DNA of 5,160 nucleotides from Syntrophomonas sp. UBA5314 (GCA_002410325.1 DHRK01000007.1:402549-407708); one strand, 5' to 3'. Shown: positions 1 to 5,141, counted from the first letter of the stretch. The notes: generated by a model from the sequence alone, not told the origin. Numbers and translations: made by a program.

Positions 1-76
1 GATTGACGACAACGCAGTAATTCGGGAAAATCTGCCCAAATTATGTGCGCAAATATACGGAACGTTGTACTAAATT
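1..76. other. Left edge, downstream of yqeG, no gene called
   Basis: This is the 3' flank of yqeG. I see no hairpin followed by a T-run that would serve as a terminator for the minus-strand transcript. The minus strand is open from about position 80 to the window edge and reads S-T-T-F-R-I-F over the repeat at 52-77, but it has no convincing start or ribosome binding site and runs off the window, so it is not called as a gene. Confidence 0.4.
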
Positions 77-77
77 T
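52..77 (+). repeat. Edge repeat, left copy (inverted partner at 5134-5159)
   Basis: The 26 bases match the reverse complement of 5134-5159 at 23 positions, including an uninterrupted GTTGTACTAA and an AATATAC block. Mismatches are at 59, 63 and 74. Read on the gene strand, the repeat begins at the yqeG stop codon, just as the other copy begins at the stop codon of the Phd-Uma2 gene. It could be a dispersed intergenic repeat or the start of a decayed reading frame. I do not recognise the family. Confidence 0.55.
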
Positions 78-571
78 TACGATGACTTTTTTATTTTGCG
101 AAGGACAAAGTACTCGGCCATGCGCGAGATCTTGGTCCCCATAAATTCGCGCCAGGCCAATGGCCGGACCAGGATGGTATAGAGGCCGGCACGGTTTCCG
201 CCCCATATGTCAGTGAAAATCTGGTCTCCCACCACTGCGGTTTGGCTGGCGGAGACCCCCATCAGGGCCAGGGCTTTCTCAAAGCCAACACGCCGTGGTT
301 TTTGGGCACGGTGAACATACGGTATATCCAGCAGGCGGGCCACCTTTATGACCCGCTCCTCTCCGTTGTTGGACAGTATACAGGCCTTAAAGCCCTGGGC
401 TCTGAGCATTTCAAACCACCCGGCCACATCGTCTCGCAAAAGATGGCTGTTCCATTCCGTAACGGTGTTGTCCAGATCAAAAATCAAGGCTTCAATCTGT
501 TTTTCCCGCAGGGTAACCAGCGGTATATCCAGCAGGGAGTTAACAAAAAGATCGGGATGCAATATTTTCAT
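77..571 (-). CDS. yqeG: YqeG family HAD-superfamily (subclass IIIA) phosphatase
   Basis: Predicted cytoplasmic phosphatase of 164 residues, the usual size for the YqeG family. HAD motif I is F-D-L-D-N-T at residues 31-36, with nucleophile Asp32 and acid/base Asp34. Motif II is Ser67 in ILSNNG, motif III is Lys91 in KPRR, and motif IV is GDQIFTD at 115-121 with Asp116 and Asp121. The opening, HPDLFVNSLLDI, is typical of the family. The frame is open upstream to an ATG at 661, but that extension would lie inside galT. The ATG at 571 follows GGAAAGG by 9 bases and lies just past the galT stop, so I chose it. The gene is 19 bases downstream of galT and probably cotranscribed. YqeG in other Firmicutes usually sits beside aroE, yqeH or nadD, so this pairing is atypical. 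The physiological substrate is not established. Confidence 0.9.
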   Translation of the reverse strand: MKILHPDLFVNSLLDIPLVTLREKQIEALIFDLDNTVTEWNSHLLRDDVAGWFEMLRAQGFKACILSNNGEERVIKVARLLDIPYVHRAQKPRRVGFEKALALMGVSASQTAVVGDQIFTDIWGGNRAGLYTILVRPLAWREFMGTKISRMAEYFVLRKIKKSS

Positions 572-590
572 AAACCGCAACCTTTCCGAT

Positions 591-1613
591 TTATCCAGCC
601 GCCACAACGGATCTGTCCTGCAGGCTTTGGCGTAAAGCTTCGGCGGCGTATTCGGGCGCAACCGGATTGATAAAATAGCCGCAGCTCATCTCCATACCGT
701 TTTGCACCATAAGCCGCGGGTTTATTTCCAGGAAGCTGTGGTATCCTGCTACTCCGGGCAGGTTAACCGGGCTGGAGTTTATCACCAGGTTGTAGGAAGG
801 ATCCCCCAGGCTTTCCACTAGAACCGGTAAGAAGGTGTGAATAGCCGATGCCAGATCGGCTATTTCTTCATCTGATAAAAAGCCGAAATGCTCCTGATGC
901 TTTTTGGGAACTATCCAGGTTTCGTAGGAAAACCGCGAAGCATAGGGGCAGAAAATCAGGTAGGATGGATTTTCGTAAACGATCCGCACTCCGTCCCTTT
1001 GCTCCTGGTCAATGATATCACACAGCAGGCACCTTCCCTGGCGGTAATAGTACTCGCCAATGCCCCGGTGCAGCAAAGGCAGCATGGGCAGGGCCAGCAC
1101 CTGGCTGTGGCTGTGCTCTATAGACGCCCCGGCAAACAAGCCCCGGTTTTTATATATTTGTATGTATTTTACCCGGTGGTCTGCAGCCAATGCACAGTAG
1201 CGGTCTCTCAGCATCCGGTAAACCAGTTCAAGATTATCCAGAGAAAACTGGTGCATCTGCAGACCGTGCAGGGGGGTCTCGATAACCACTTCATGCTGTC
1301 CCAGACCGTTGTGGCTGGTGTAGAGTCCTGACCGGTCAAGGTGGAAATCGCCCTGCAACTTAAAAGGGGAAAATTTATTGGAAACCGTCCTGACCAGCCA
1401 TCCCGGGTGATTGGGCCGGGTGCATTCATCACGATAAGCGGCGATTTCGGGAGTAGTCATGGCTTCGTTCCCTTCGCAAAAAGGACAGGTCGCCTGGCTG
1501 CCCGCTATCTGCACGCCCTGCTTATTTATAGGAAAGTCGCGGGGTTTAAGACCCTGGTCAGTGGCAATAATAACCCATTCATCCCTTATAGGATCCTTGC
1601 GCATTTCCGGCAC
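591..1613 (-). CDS. galT: Galactose-1-phosphate uridylyltransferase family protein
   Basis: Cytoplasmic nucleotidyltransferase of the GalT branch of the HIT superfamily, 340 residues (normal length). GalT exchanges UMP between UDP-glucose and galactose 1-phosphate through a uridylylated histidine. Numbering from the chosen GTG: RKDPIRDEWVII near the N-terminus; a zinc-type C43-x-x-C46 in CPFCEGNE; the NKF block at 79-81; active-site HSHSQ at 167-171, with His169 as the expected nucleophile; a second C195-x-x-C198; ETWIVPKKH in the C-terminal half; and FINPVAPEYAAEALR near the end. Two upstream codons are open (GTG at 1619), but AGGAGG at 1622-1627 sits 2 bases from that codon and 8 bases from the GTG at 1613, which also gives the family-like opening (M)PEMRKDP. 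No galK or galE is present here. HSHSQ rather than HPHGQ also occurs in ADP-glucose phosphorylase-type relatives, so the substrate is not certain. Confidence 0.92.
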   Translation of the reverse strand: MPEMRKDPIRDEWVIIATDQGLKPRDFPINKQGVQIAGSQATCPFCEGNEAMTTPEIAAYRDECTRPNHPGWLVRTVSNKFSPFKLQGDFHLDRSGLYTSHNGLGQHEVVIETPLHGLQMHQFSLDNLELVYRMLRDRYCALAADHRVKYIQIYKNRGLFAGASIEHSHSQVLALPMLPLLHRGIGEYYYRQGRCLLCDIIDQEQRDGVRIVYENPSYLIFCPYASRFSYETWIVPKKHQEHFGFLSDEEIADLASAIHTFLPVLVESLGDPSYNLVINSSPVNLPGVAGYHSFLEINPRLMVQNGMEMSCGYFINPVAPEYAAEALRQSLQDRSVVAAG

Positions 1614-1621
1614 GGCCACTA

Positions 1622-1627
1622 CCTCCT
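1622..1627 (-). promoter_or_regulatory. Ribosome binding site that sets the galT start
   Basis: The minus strand reads AGGAGG here. Only 2 bases separate it from the first in-frame GTG (1619), but 8 bases separate it from the next GTG (1613) and 17 from the first ATG (1604). The spacing therefore favours initiation at 1613. Confidence 0.7.
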
Positions 1628-1652
1628 ACGGGCTTTAAGTATTACTTACGCT

Positions 1653-1658
1653 ATTATA
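1653..1658 (-). promoter_or_regulatory. Candidate -10 element for galT-yqeG
   Basis: A perfect TATAAT on the minus strand lies 39 bases upstream of the chosen galT start, giving a plausible leader of about 33 bases. No good -35 hexamer stands 16-18 bases upstream; the 17-base position reads ATGCGA. A second TATAAT occurs at 1698-1703 inside a repeated CTATTATAT, also without a clear -35. The region is AT-rich, so either could be chance. Confidence 0.3.
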
Positions 1659-1742
1659 TATTAGTTGTCCTTTTTTCGCATACTCTTAACTCGATCTATT
1701 ATATTCGCCTGGCTGCTTTCCCATACTACAAGTACGCCGGCA

Positions 1743-1773
1743 TTGAAGGTTATATAAAATCGAATCGTATTAT
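1743..1773 (+). promoter_or_regulatory. Weak candidate promoter for the lipoprotein gene
   Basis: TTGAAG (1743-1748) is followed after 19 bases by TATTAT (1768-1773). The spacing is long and both hexamers are imperfect. It is the best plus-strand arrangement I see between the divergent genes, about 45 bases before the ATG. Confidence 0.2.
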
Positions 1774-1818
1774 TAAAAAGACAGCCAATCAAGTGCTTCT
1801 GGAAAGGGGTTTTGTTTT

Positions 1819-2484
1819 ATGAAAAAAACCATCCCGATAATCTTCTTGATCGTCCTGGTATGGGGCATGGCGGCCTGCACTCCGGCGCCGAAGAATCAAA
1901 ACCAGGCCGCTCCCCAACCGGCGCCGCCTCAAGCTCAGGAGAACCTTCAGCCGCAAGCCGCCCAACCTTCGATCAGCGACTATTTCCCCGCCACCCCGGG
2001 AAGCACCTGGAGCTACCAGGGAGCCGGCAACGAGTTCGCATCCTTCACCCGGGAAGTTCTCTATGCATCAGCCCGTCAAGCCCAGATAAAAGAGGCCAAC
2101 GGCGGCACCGAGTCCGCTTCCATTTACGAGTTTTCGGAAGGCGCTCTCAAACGGGTCTACTTCCAGGGCGAGAGCTATCAAGCGGTCAACCTGCTGGCCC
2201 AAGGCTTTAAGAGCAACGACAGCACAGTGGTATTAAAAGAGCCTTTGCAGACCGGCCATGAATGGACCACCGGCAACGGACAGCGCAAGATCGTGCAGAC
2301 CGACGCTCAGTTACAGACCCCGGCCAGTGCATTTACCAACTGCATTAAGGTTGAGATATCGGAAAAGAACTCCAGCGCCCTGATCTATGAGTATTACGCC
2401 CAAGGGGTGGGACTGGTCAAGAGGGAGTTCATCGATGGCGGAGCGACCATCAGCTCAACTCTGGAAAAATATCAGGTTAAGTAA
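1819..2484 (+). CDS. Predicted lipoprotein of unknown function
   Basis: A 221-residue exported protein. Residues 1-19 form a lipoprotein signal peptide: MKKT, a hydrophobic core IPIIFLIVLVWG, and the lipobox M-A-A with Cys20 as the lipidated residue. A Pro/Gln/Ala-rich linker (about 21-50) should hold the folded part off the membrane. The globular part (about 54-221) opens with DYFPATPGSTWSYQG and later has TPASAFTNCIKVE and YYAQGVGLVKREF. This YFP-x-x-x-G-x-x-W-x-Y plus YY-x-x-G-V-G-L-V-K pattern is common in uncharacterised extracytoplasmic proteins of anaerobic Firmicutes. No catalytic motif is visible. The start follows GAAAGGGG (1802-1809) by 9 bases. It is divergent from galT and upstream of the SLH gene on the same strand, so both plus-strand products are cell-envelope proteins. 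Confidence 0.85.
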   Translation: MKKTIPIIFLIVLVWGMAACTPAPKNQNQAAPQPAPPQAQENLQPQAAQPSISDYFPATPGSTWSYQGAGNEFASFTREVLYASARQAQIKEANGGTESASIYEFSEGALKRVYFQGESYQAVNLLAQGFKSNDSTVVLKEPLQTGHEWTTGNGQRKIVQTDAQLQTPASAFTNCIKVEISEKNSSALIYEYYAQGVGLVKREFIDGGATISSTLEKYQVK

Positions 2485-2653
2485 ATTAAACCACCCCCTT
2501 CTCCAACCAGAGGGCAGATTGTTAGTGCTTTATTGGCTTGGGAGAATTTGCTTTGAATACCAAGCAGGATTAAAGGAATAAACCGAGAACTTTGGATAGA
2601 GGTTCCACTTAAGCCAACTGCCTTATGGGGACCTGATGAGAGGAGGATGAAAA

Positions 2654-3268
2654 TTGACTACCCGTTCCGGCCAGATCTCGGTTTCACTCTTTTTAATACT
2701 GTTGTTGCTGCAATTCGCCAGTCCCCCGTCAGCCGGAGCAGCGGCGTTTAGCGATATACAGGGCCATTGGGCCGAGGGTTCCATCAATCAATTGATCGCC
2801 AGCCAGGCGATATCCGGATACCCGGACAATACCTTCCGCCCCGAAAATACAATAACCAGGGCCGAGTTTGCCTCTATATTGATGAAGGCCTTTAACTTTG
2901 CCCCCAAAGCCAATGTAGTGGTATTTTTTGACACCTATAAACACTGGGCCAAAGACGCCATATCCAATGCCACCGCTTATGGCATTGTCAGCGGCTATGA
3001 CGCCATAACCTTTGGTCCGGAAGACTACGTGACCAGGGAGCAAATGGCCTTGATGATCTATCACGCCTGCAGCATGGAGGGCAGCTTCCAGGGTAAAAGC
3101 TTCACCGACCAGTCGTCAATTTCCAGCTGGGCTAACGACGCGGTAGCGGCGGTCAGTCAGAAGAACCTGATGGGCGGCTATGCCGACGGGAGCTTCCGGC
3201 CCCGGGGATTGGCCACCCGGGCCGAAGCGGCCACTCTCATAAGCAAGGCCTTAAAAGAAAAGAAATAG
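2654..3268 (+). CDS. Secreted protein consisting of three SLH domains
   Basis: A 204-residue surface protein that starts at TTG; AGGAGG at 2641-2646 lies 7 bases upstream, which decides the start. Residues about 1-30 are a signal peptide with a leucine-rich core and a likely cleavage near SAGAA. The rest is three SLH modules at about 32-80, 91-138 and 150-200, each with the (F)(S/T/F)D...W repeat opening. Each also carries the ligand-site motif: TRAE 68-71, TREQ 127-130, TRAE 188-191. SLH triplets bind pyruvylated secondary cell-wall polymer, so the protein should sit on the cell wall. No other domain is present, which is unusual because SLH triplets normally anchor something else. An insertion-sequence-like end begins 17 bases after the stop, so loss of a C-terminal domain is possible. 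The 169-base spacer upstream shows no clear promoter, and cotranscription with the lipoprotein gene is possible. Confidence 0.92.
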   Translation: MTTRSGQISVSLFLILLLLQFASPPSAGAAAFSDIQGHWAEGSINQLIASQAISGYPDNTFRPENTITRAEFASILMKAFNFAPKANVVVFFDTYKHWAKDAISNATAYGIVSGYDAITFGPEDYVTREQMALMIYHACSMEGSFQGKSFTDQSSISSWANDAVAAVSQKNLMGGYADGSFRPRGLATRAEAATLISKALKEKK

Positions 3269-3285
3269 ACCTGAAAAATAAAAGA

Positions 3286-3304
3286 GAGGCTGACTCAAAA
3301 GTCG
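3286..3304. mobile_element. Probable insertion-sequence end (IS1182-like), solitary
   Basis: GAGGCTGACTCAAAAGTCG resembles the terminal inverted repeats of IS1182-type elements in Firmicutes, which commonly read GAGGCTG(T/A)CTCAAAAG. Just inside it is a hairpin terminator that works on the minus strand (3323-3360), the order expected at the 3' end of an element whose transposase ran on the minus strand. No intact transposase and no opposite end are present in the window, so this would be a relic. The identification is from memory of such ends, not a search. Confidence 0.35.
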
Positions 3305-3322
3305 TTAGCCAAAACCAAATCC

Positions 3323-3360
3323 AAAAAAACAGGCCCGTATCATCAGAAAGTGGTACGGGC
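3323..3360 (-). terminator. Rho-independent terminator, minus strand
   Basis: GCCCGTATCA (3333-3342) pairs with TGGTACGGGC (3351-3360) as a 10-bp stem with one G-T pair and an 8-base loop. On the minus strand the stem is followed by CTG and then a run of seven T (the A-run at 3323-3329), a classical intrinsic terminator. On the plus strand the following bases are only moderately T-rich (TTGCTTATTT), so it could also weakly stop the SLH transcript. It may serve the WPR-repeat gene, which ends 250 bases away, or a lost transposase. Confidence 0.65.
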
Positions 3361-3611
3361 TTGCTTATTTAATGTACTTTTCAAACTATAGGTGGGGCAA
3401 AATTTTTCTCTTCCGACTTTTGGTAAGCCTCCTTTTTATTGTCAAAGTCAAACCCTATATATGCAAGGCGCCCTGACTCGAAGTTCTTCGGGAACCTCTA
3501 CAGCTTCTTTCGAAAAGCCCTCGAAAAACATACCACAATCATCCAACAACCCCCTTAATTATCTTTATCTACGGTTGATGGATTGCAAATCCCAATCGTG
3601 AGCCGCTGGAT
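3361..3611. other. Gene-free stretch, possible insertion-sequence debris
   Basis: Between the terminator and the WPR-repeat gene I find no credible gene. A plus-strand frame at 3392-3601 opens with GTG and has low-complexity Ser/Pro content, no ribosome binding site and no family resemblance. A shorter plus-strand frame around 3470-3550 reads K-F-F-G-N-L-Y-S-F-F-R-K-A-L-E-K-H before a stop and may be decayed coding sequence. The minus strand is broken by several stops. Confidence 0.4.
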
Positions 3612-4019
3612 CTAACCGACGATGCTGGCCAGCGTAATCCTAGGCCATACGCTCAAGTATTCCGCCAGCTGTTCCGCTCTCCGCTCTCTGCCTGACTCCA
3701 CGCTTTCCGGCTCTATGCCCGGGTAGCCAGTACCCAGGGTATAGCGGGGCCAGGGGGCGAAAGCGGCATGCGAAACAGGCTCACCGCTCTGGTCGGCATT
3801 AACCGTGCCCATTGTGACTCTGGGCCACAAATCCATCAGACCTTCTAGCGCCGCGCGGGCATTACCCACCGTGTCTTCAACCATCCATTCCACCGGTGTA
3901 CCCATGGTAACCCGCGGCCAATACAGACTCCTAACCACATTGTTGTTCTCTTTGACGACTCTCAGCACCTGGGCAGCGCTCTCCTGCCCTTGTTCCTCTA
4001 AAGAATAGACCATTGCCAT
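3612..4019 (-). CDS. WPR-repeat protein, four W-P-R-x-T motifs, unknown function
   Basis: A 135-residue protein that I do not recognise. AAGGAGG at 4027-4033 lies 7 bases before the ATG, an ideal ribosome binding site, and the next in-frame Met is residue 3. The product has no Cys, no signal peptide and no membrane segment, so it should be made in the cytoplasm. Four copies of an octapeptide stand at residues 34-41 (WPRVTMGT), 65-72 (WPRVTMGT), 90-97 (WPRYTLGT) and 125-132 (WPRITLAS). They are separated by unrelated spacers of 23, 17 and 27 residues that are partly helical-looking (SAAQVLRVVKE, NARAALEGLMDL, RRAEQLAEYLSV). The protein ends three residues after the last copy. Possible readings are a multi-core precursor of a modified peptide or a scaffold with repeated docking motifs. 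It is transcribed alone; the nearest minus-strand terminator downstream is at 3323-3360. No modifying enzyme or exporter is nearby. Confidence 0.8.
   Translation of the reverse strand: MAMVYSLEEQGQESAAQVLRVVKENNNVVRSLYWPRVTMGTPVEWMVEDTVGNARAALEGLMDLWPRVTMGTVNADQSGEPVSHAAFAPWPRYTLGTGYPGIEPESVESGRERRAEQLAEYLSVWPRITLASIVG
3624..3920 (-). repeat. Four protein-level WPRxT repeats
   Basis: The copies lie at 3897-3920, 3804-3827, 3729-3752 and 3624-3647. Codons differ between copies: Pro is CCG, CCC, CCC, CCT; Arg is CGG, AGA, CGC, AGG; the first Thr is ACC, ACA, ACC, ACG. The amino acids W, P, R and T are invariant. The array is therefore conserved as protein and is not a recent DNA duplication. 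Confidence 0.85.
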
Positions 4020-4152
4020 GTCAATTCCTCCTTATCGCTATTGATTAAGCTAAGGGTGACATGTGGTCGTTGGAGCCCTTCTTATGAAGCTGTAAAGGTC
4101 CGATTTACTCTTAACAATACGTTACTCCATTCGGCAGTGCCCGTCTAACGGC

Positions 4153-4194
4153 AAAAAAAAGGAGGGAGCCCTTCCCGGGCTGCCTACCCTCCTT
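4153..4194 (-). terminator. Rho-independent terminator, minus strand
   Basis: AAGGAGGG (4159-4166) pairs with CCCTCCTT (4187-4194), and inside it AGCCC (4167-4171) pairs with GGGCT (4177-4181), with a 5-base loop and a 5-base bulge on one side. On the minus strand the stem runs directly into eight T (A-run 4153-4160). On the plus strand it is followed by GAACCTTG, which would not terminate. It points toward the WPR-repeat gene, so it either ends an upstream minus-strand unit (see 4242-4316) or acts as an attenuator in a long leader of that gene. Confidence 0.7.
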
Positions 4195-4209
4195 GAACCT
4201 TGTTTAAAG

Positions 4210-4227
4210 TTGGCATGCTTATTGCAT
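4210..4227 (+). promoter_or_regulatory. Sigma-54-like (-24/-12) promoter
   Basis: TTGGCATGCTTATTGCAT matches the sigma-54 consensus TGGCACG-N4-TTGCA at all but one position, with the diagnostic GG-N10-GC spacing (GG 4212-4213, GC 4224-4225). Transcription would start near 4237 and run rightward. The only gene ahead is Phd-Uma2, 155 bases further on, which already has a sigma-A promoter. No activator-binding repeats are obvious. It could be a relic or chance. Confidence 0.35.
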
Positions 4228-4241
4228 CTCGCTTTTTTGCC

Positions 4242-4316
4242 CTAATGGTAATTAATGTATGTCTGCTGACTCTCCAGCCCAATTTCCCGGCTCAGCTTCT
4301 TTAAGGCCCGTTTCAC
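4242..4316 (-). pseudogene. Possible 3' relic of a minus-strand gene
   Basis: A 24-codon frame from GTG 4316 to TAG 4242 encodes KRALKKLSREIGLE followed by SQQTYINYH. It reads like a real charged, helical protein terminus rather than random translation, and an intrinsic terminator (4153-4194) lies 48 bases downstream, as after a genuine gene. The codon just upstream of the GTG is TAA and there is no ribosome binding site, so any larger gene has lost its 5' part. I do not recognise the family. It may instead be a chance frame. Confidence 0.25.
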
Positions 4317-4323
4317 TTATAAT

Positions 4324-4381
4324 TCGTACGATATTCTTGCATTTGTATTATTTCGTGCTATATGTTATAATTTTCGTACGA
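4324..4381 (+). promoter_or_regulatory. Candidate operator: two TCGTACGA palindromes
   Basis: Perfect 8-base palindromes TCGTACGA lie at 4324-4331 and 4374-4381, with centres 50 bases apart (about five helical turns). An imperfect one, TCGTGCTA, lies between them at 4353-4360. Each perfect copy follows a TTATAAT, giving a repeated TTATAAT(TT)TCGTACGA unit. The right copy covers the predicted transcription start and abuts the ribosome binding site. YefM antitoxins bind palindromes with a TGTACA core, so a GTAC-centred palindrome before a Phd/YefM-domain gene suggests autorepression. That link is inferred. Confidence 0.5.
4343..4371 (+). promoter_or_regulatory. Sigma-A promoter with extended -10
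   Basis: TTGTAT (4343-4348), a 17-base spacer, and TATAAT (4366-4371), preceded by TG one base away (4363-4364), form a near-consensus extended -10 promoter. The start would fall near 4378, giving a very short leader of about 14 bases before the ATG at 4392. Confidence 0.75.
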
Positions 4382-4391
4382 GGTGATAAAG

Positions 4392-5141
4392 ATGAGCGAT
4401 ACTACAAAAGTAATTACCGCCACCGAGTTTAAGACCAACCTGGGCAAGTACATCGACTATGTAACCGATGACCACGAGGTTATTATTACGAAAAACGGCA
4501 ATAAGGCCGTACGACTTACACCCTATATTACAGATATCGAACGATATTATGCCGTTAAGGAACATGCCCTGGACTACCAGTATGGGGGCAAGAAGGTTTC
4601 CTATGAAGAATTTATGGAGATTTATGAAAAAAGCGAACTAAGAATGGAGTATATCAACGGGGAAATAGTCCTTTTAGCTTCCCCCGACTCCTTCCACCAG
4701 GATATTTCCGGGAATCTTTATACCCATATCCGCGTATACCTGAAAGACAGGAAATGCAAGGTTTATTATGCCCCTTTTGACGTCCATTTCCATAAAAAAG
4801 AGTTCAAAACTCCCGATGTAATGCAGCCCGACTTGCTGATCGCCTGTGATTGGGAGAGCACTATTAATGAAAAGGGGCGCTATATGGGGACGCCCAGTCT
4901 TTGCATCGAAATTCTATCCAAAAGCACCCGCTCCAAGGATATGGTGGATAAGCTCAACACGTATATGCTGTCCGGGGTGCGGGAATTCTGGATCGTCGAT
5001 CCCGGGAAACGTTCGGTTCTGGTATACGGCTTCAAGGATTTTGATATCGATGAATACACCACCTATAAGTTTGGAGAGACTTTGATTTCTTATTATTTTG
5101 AAGGTTTGGCGATCGAGGTGGAAGCGATATTTGAAAGTTAG
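4392..5141 (+). CDS. Phd/YefM antitoxin domain fused to Uma2 (DUF820) nuclease-like domain
   Basis: A 249-residue cytoplasmic fusion. Residues about 5-45 are a Phd/YefM DNA-binding domain: KVITATEFKTNLGKYIDYV, then EVIITKNGNKAVRLTPY. A linker (46-70) leads to a Uma2 domain (about 71-249), a PD-(D/E)XK-type fold: YEEFMEIYEKSELRMEYINGE, then VMQPDLLIACD with Asp147, IEILSKSTRSKD with Glu173 and Lys177, and GVREFWIVDPGKRSVLVYGF. Asp147 and Glu173 are the likely metal ligands; activity is inferred, as few Uma2 proteins have been tested. The frame also opens at GTG 4383, but AGGTGAT (4381-4387) overlaps that codon and sits 4 bases before the ATG at 4392, so I use the ATG. In usual toxin-antitoxin pairs Phd is a separate gene; here regulator and putative nuclease share one chain. 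No partner gene follows before the window ends. Autoregulation through the TCGTACGA palindromes is likely. Confidence 0.88.
   Translation: MSDTTKVITATEFKTNLGKYIDYVTDDHEVIITKNGNKAVRLTPYITDIERYYAVKEHALDYQYGGKKVSYEEFMEIYEKSELRMEYINGEIVLLASPDSFHQDISGNLYTHIRVYLKDRKCKVYYAPFDVHFHKKEFKTPDVMQPDLLIACDWESTINEKGRYMGTPSLCIEILSKSTRSKDMVDKLNTYMLSGVREFWIVDPGKRSVLVYGFKDFDIDEYTTYKFGETLISYYFEGLAIEVEAIFES

Noticed and set aside
572..661. Upstream extension of yqeG to an ATG at 661
   Set aside because: The extension lies inside the 3' end of galT, adds residues unlike the YqeG family, and the ATG at 571 has its own ribosome binding site.
242..1331. Plus-strand frames within yqeG and galT
   Set aside because: They are opposite-strand shadows of well-supported genes, with no family motifs or ribosome binding sites.
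2387..2581. Plus-strand frame overlapping the lipoprotein 3' end
   Set aside because: It mostly overlaps the lipoprotein gene in another frame and shows no ribosome binding site or recognisable protein.
2600..2634. Possible hairpin before the SLH gene (AGGTTCC pairing with GGGACCT)
   Set aside because: It is only 7 bp including a G-T pair, with a 21-base loop, no T-run and no match to a riboswitch I know; likely chance.
2647..2649. ATG just before the SLH gene as an alternative start
   Set aside because: It is in a different frame from the SLH protein and touches the AGGAGG; the TTG at 2654 has the right spacing and frame.
3392..3601. 69-residue plus-strand frame
   Set aside because: GTG start without a ribosome binding site, composition unlike the neighbouring genes and no recognisable domain; better explained as debris.
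4259..4430. Plus-strand frame from ATG 4259 running into Phd-Uma2, with a hydrophobic stretch
   Set aside because: No ribosome binding site. The hydrophobicity comes from the AT-rich promoter region, and the frame overlaps the real gene.
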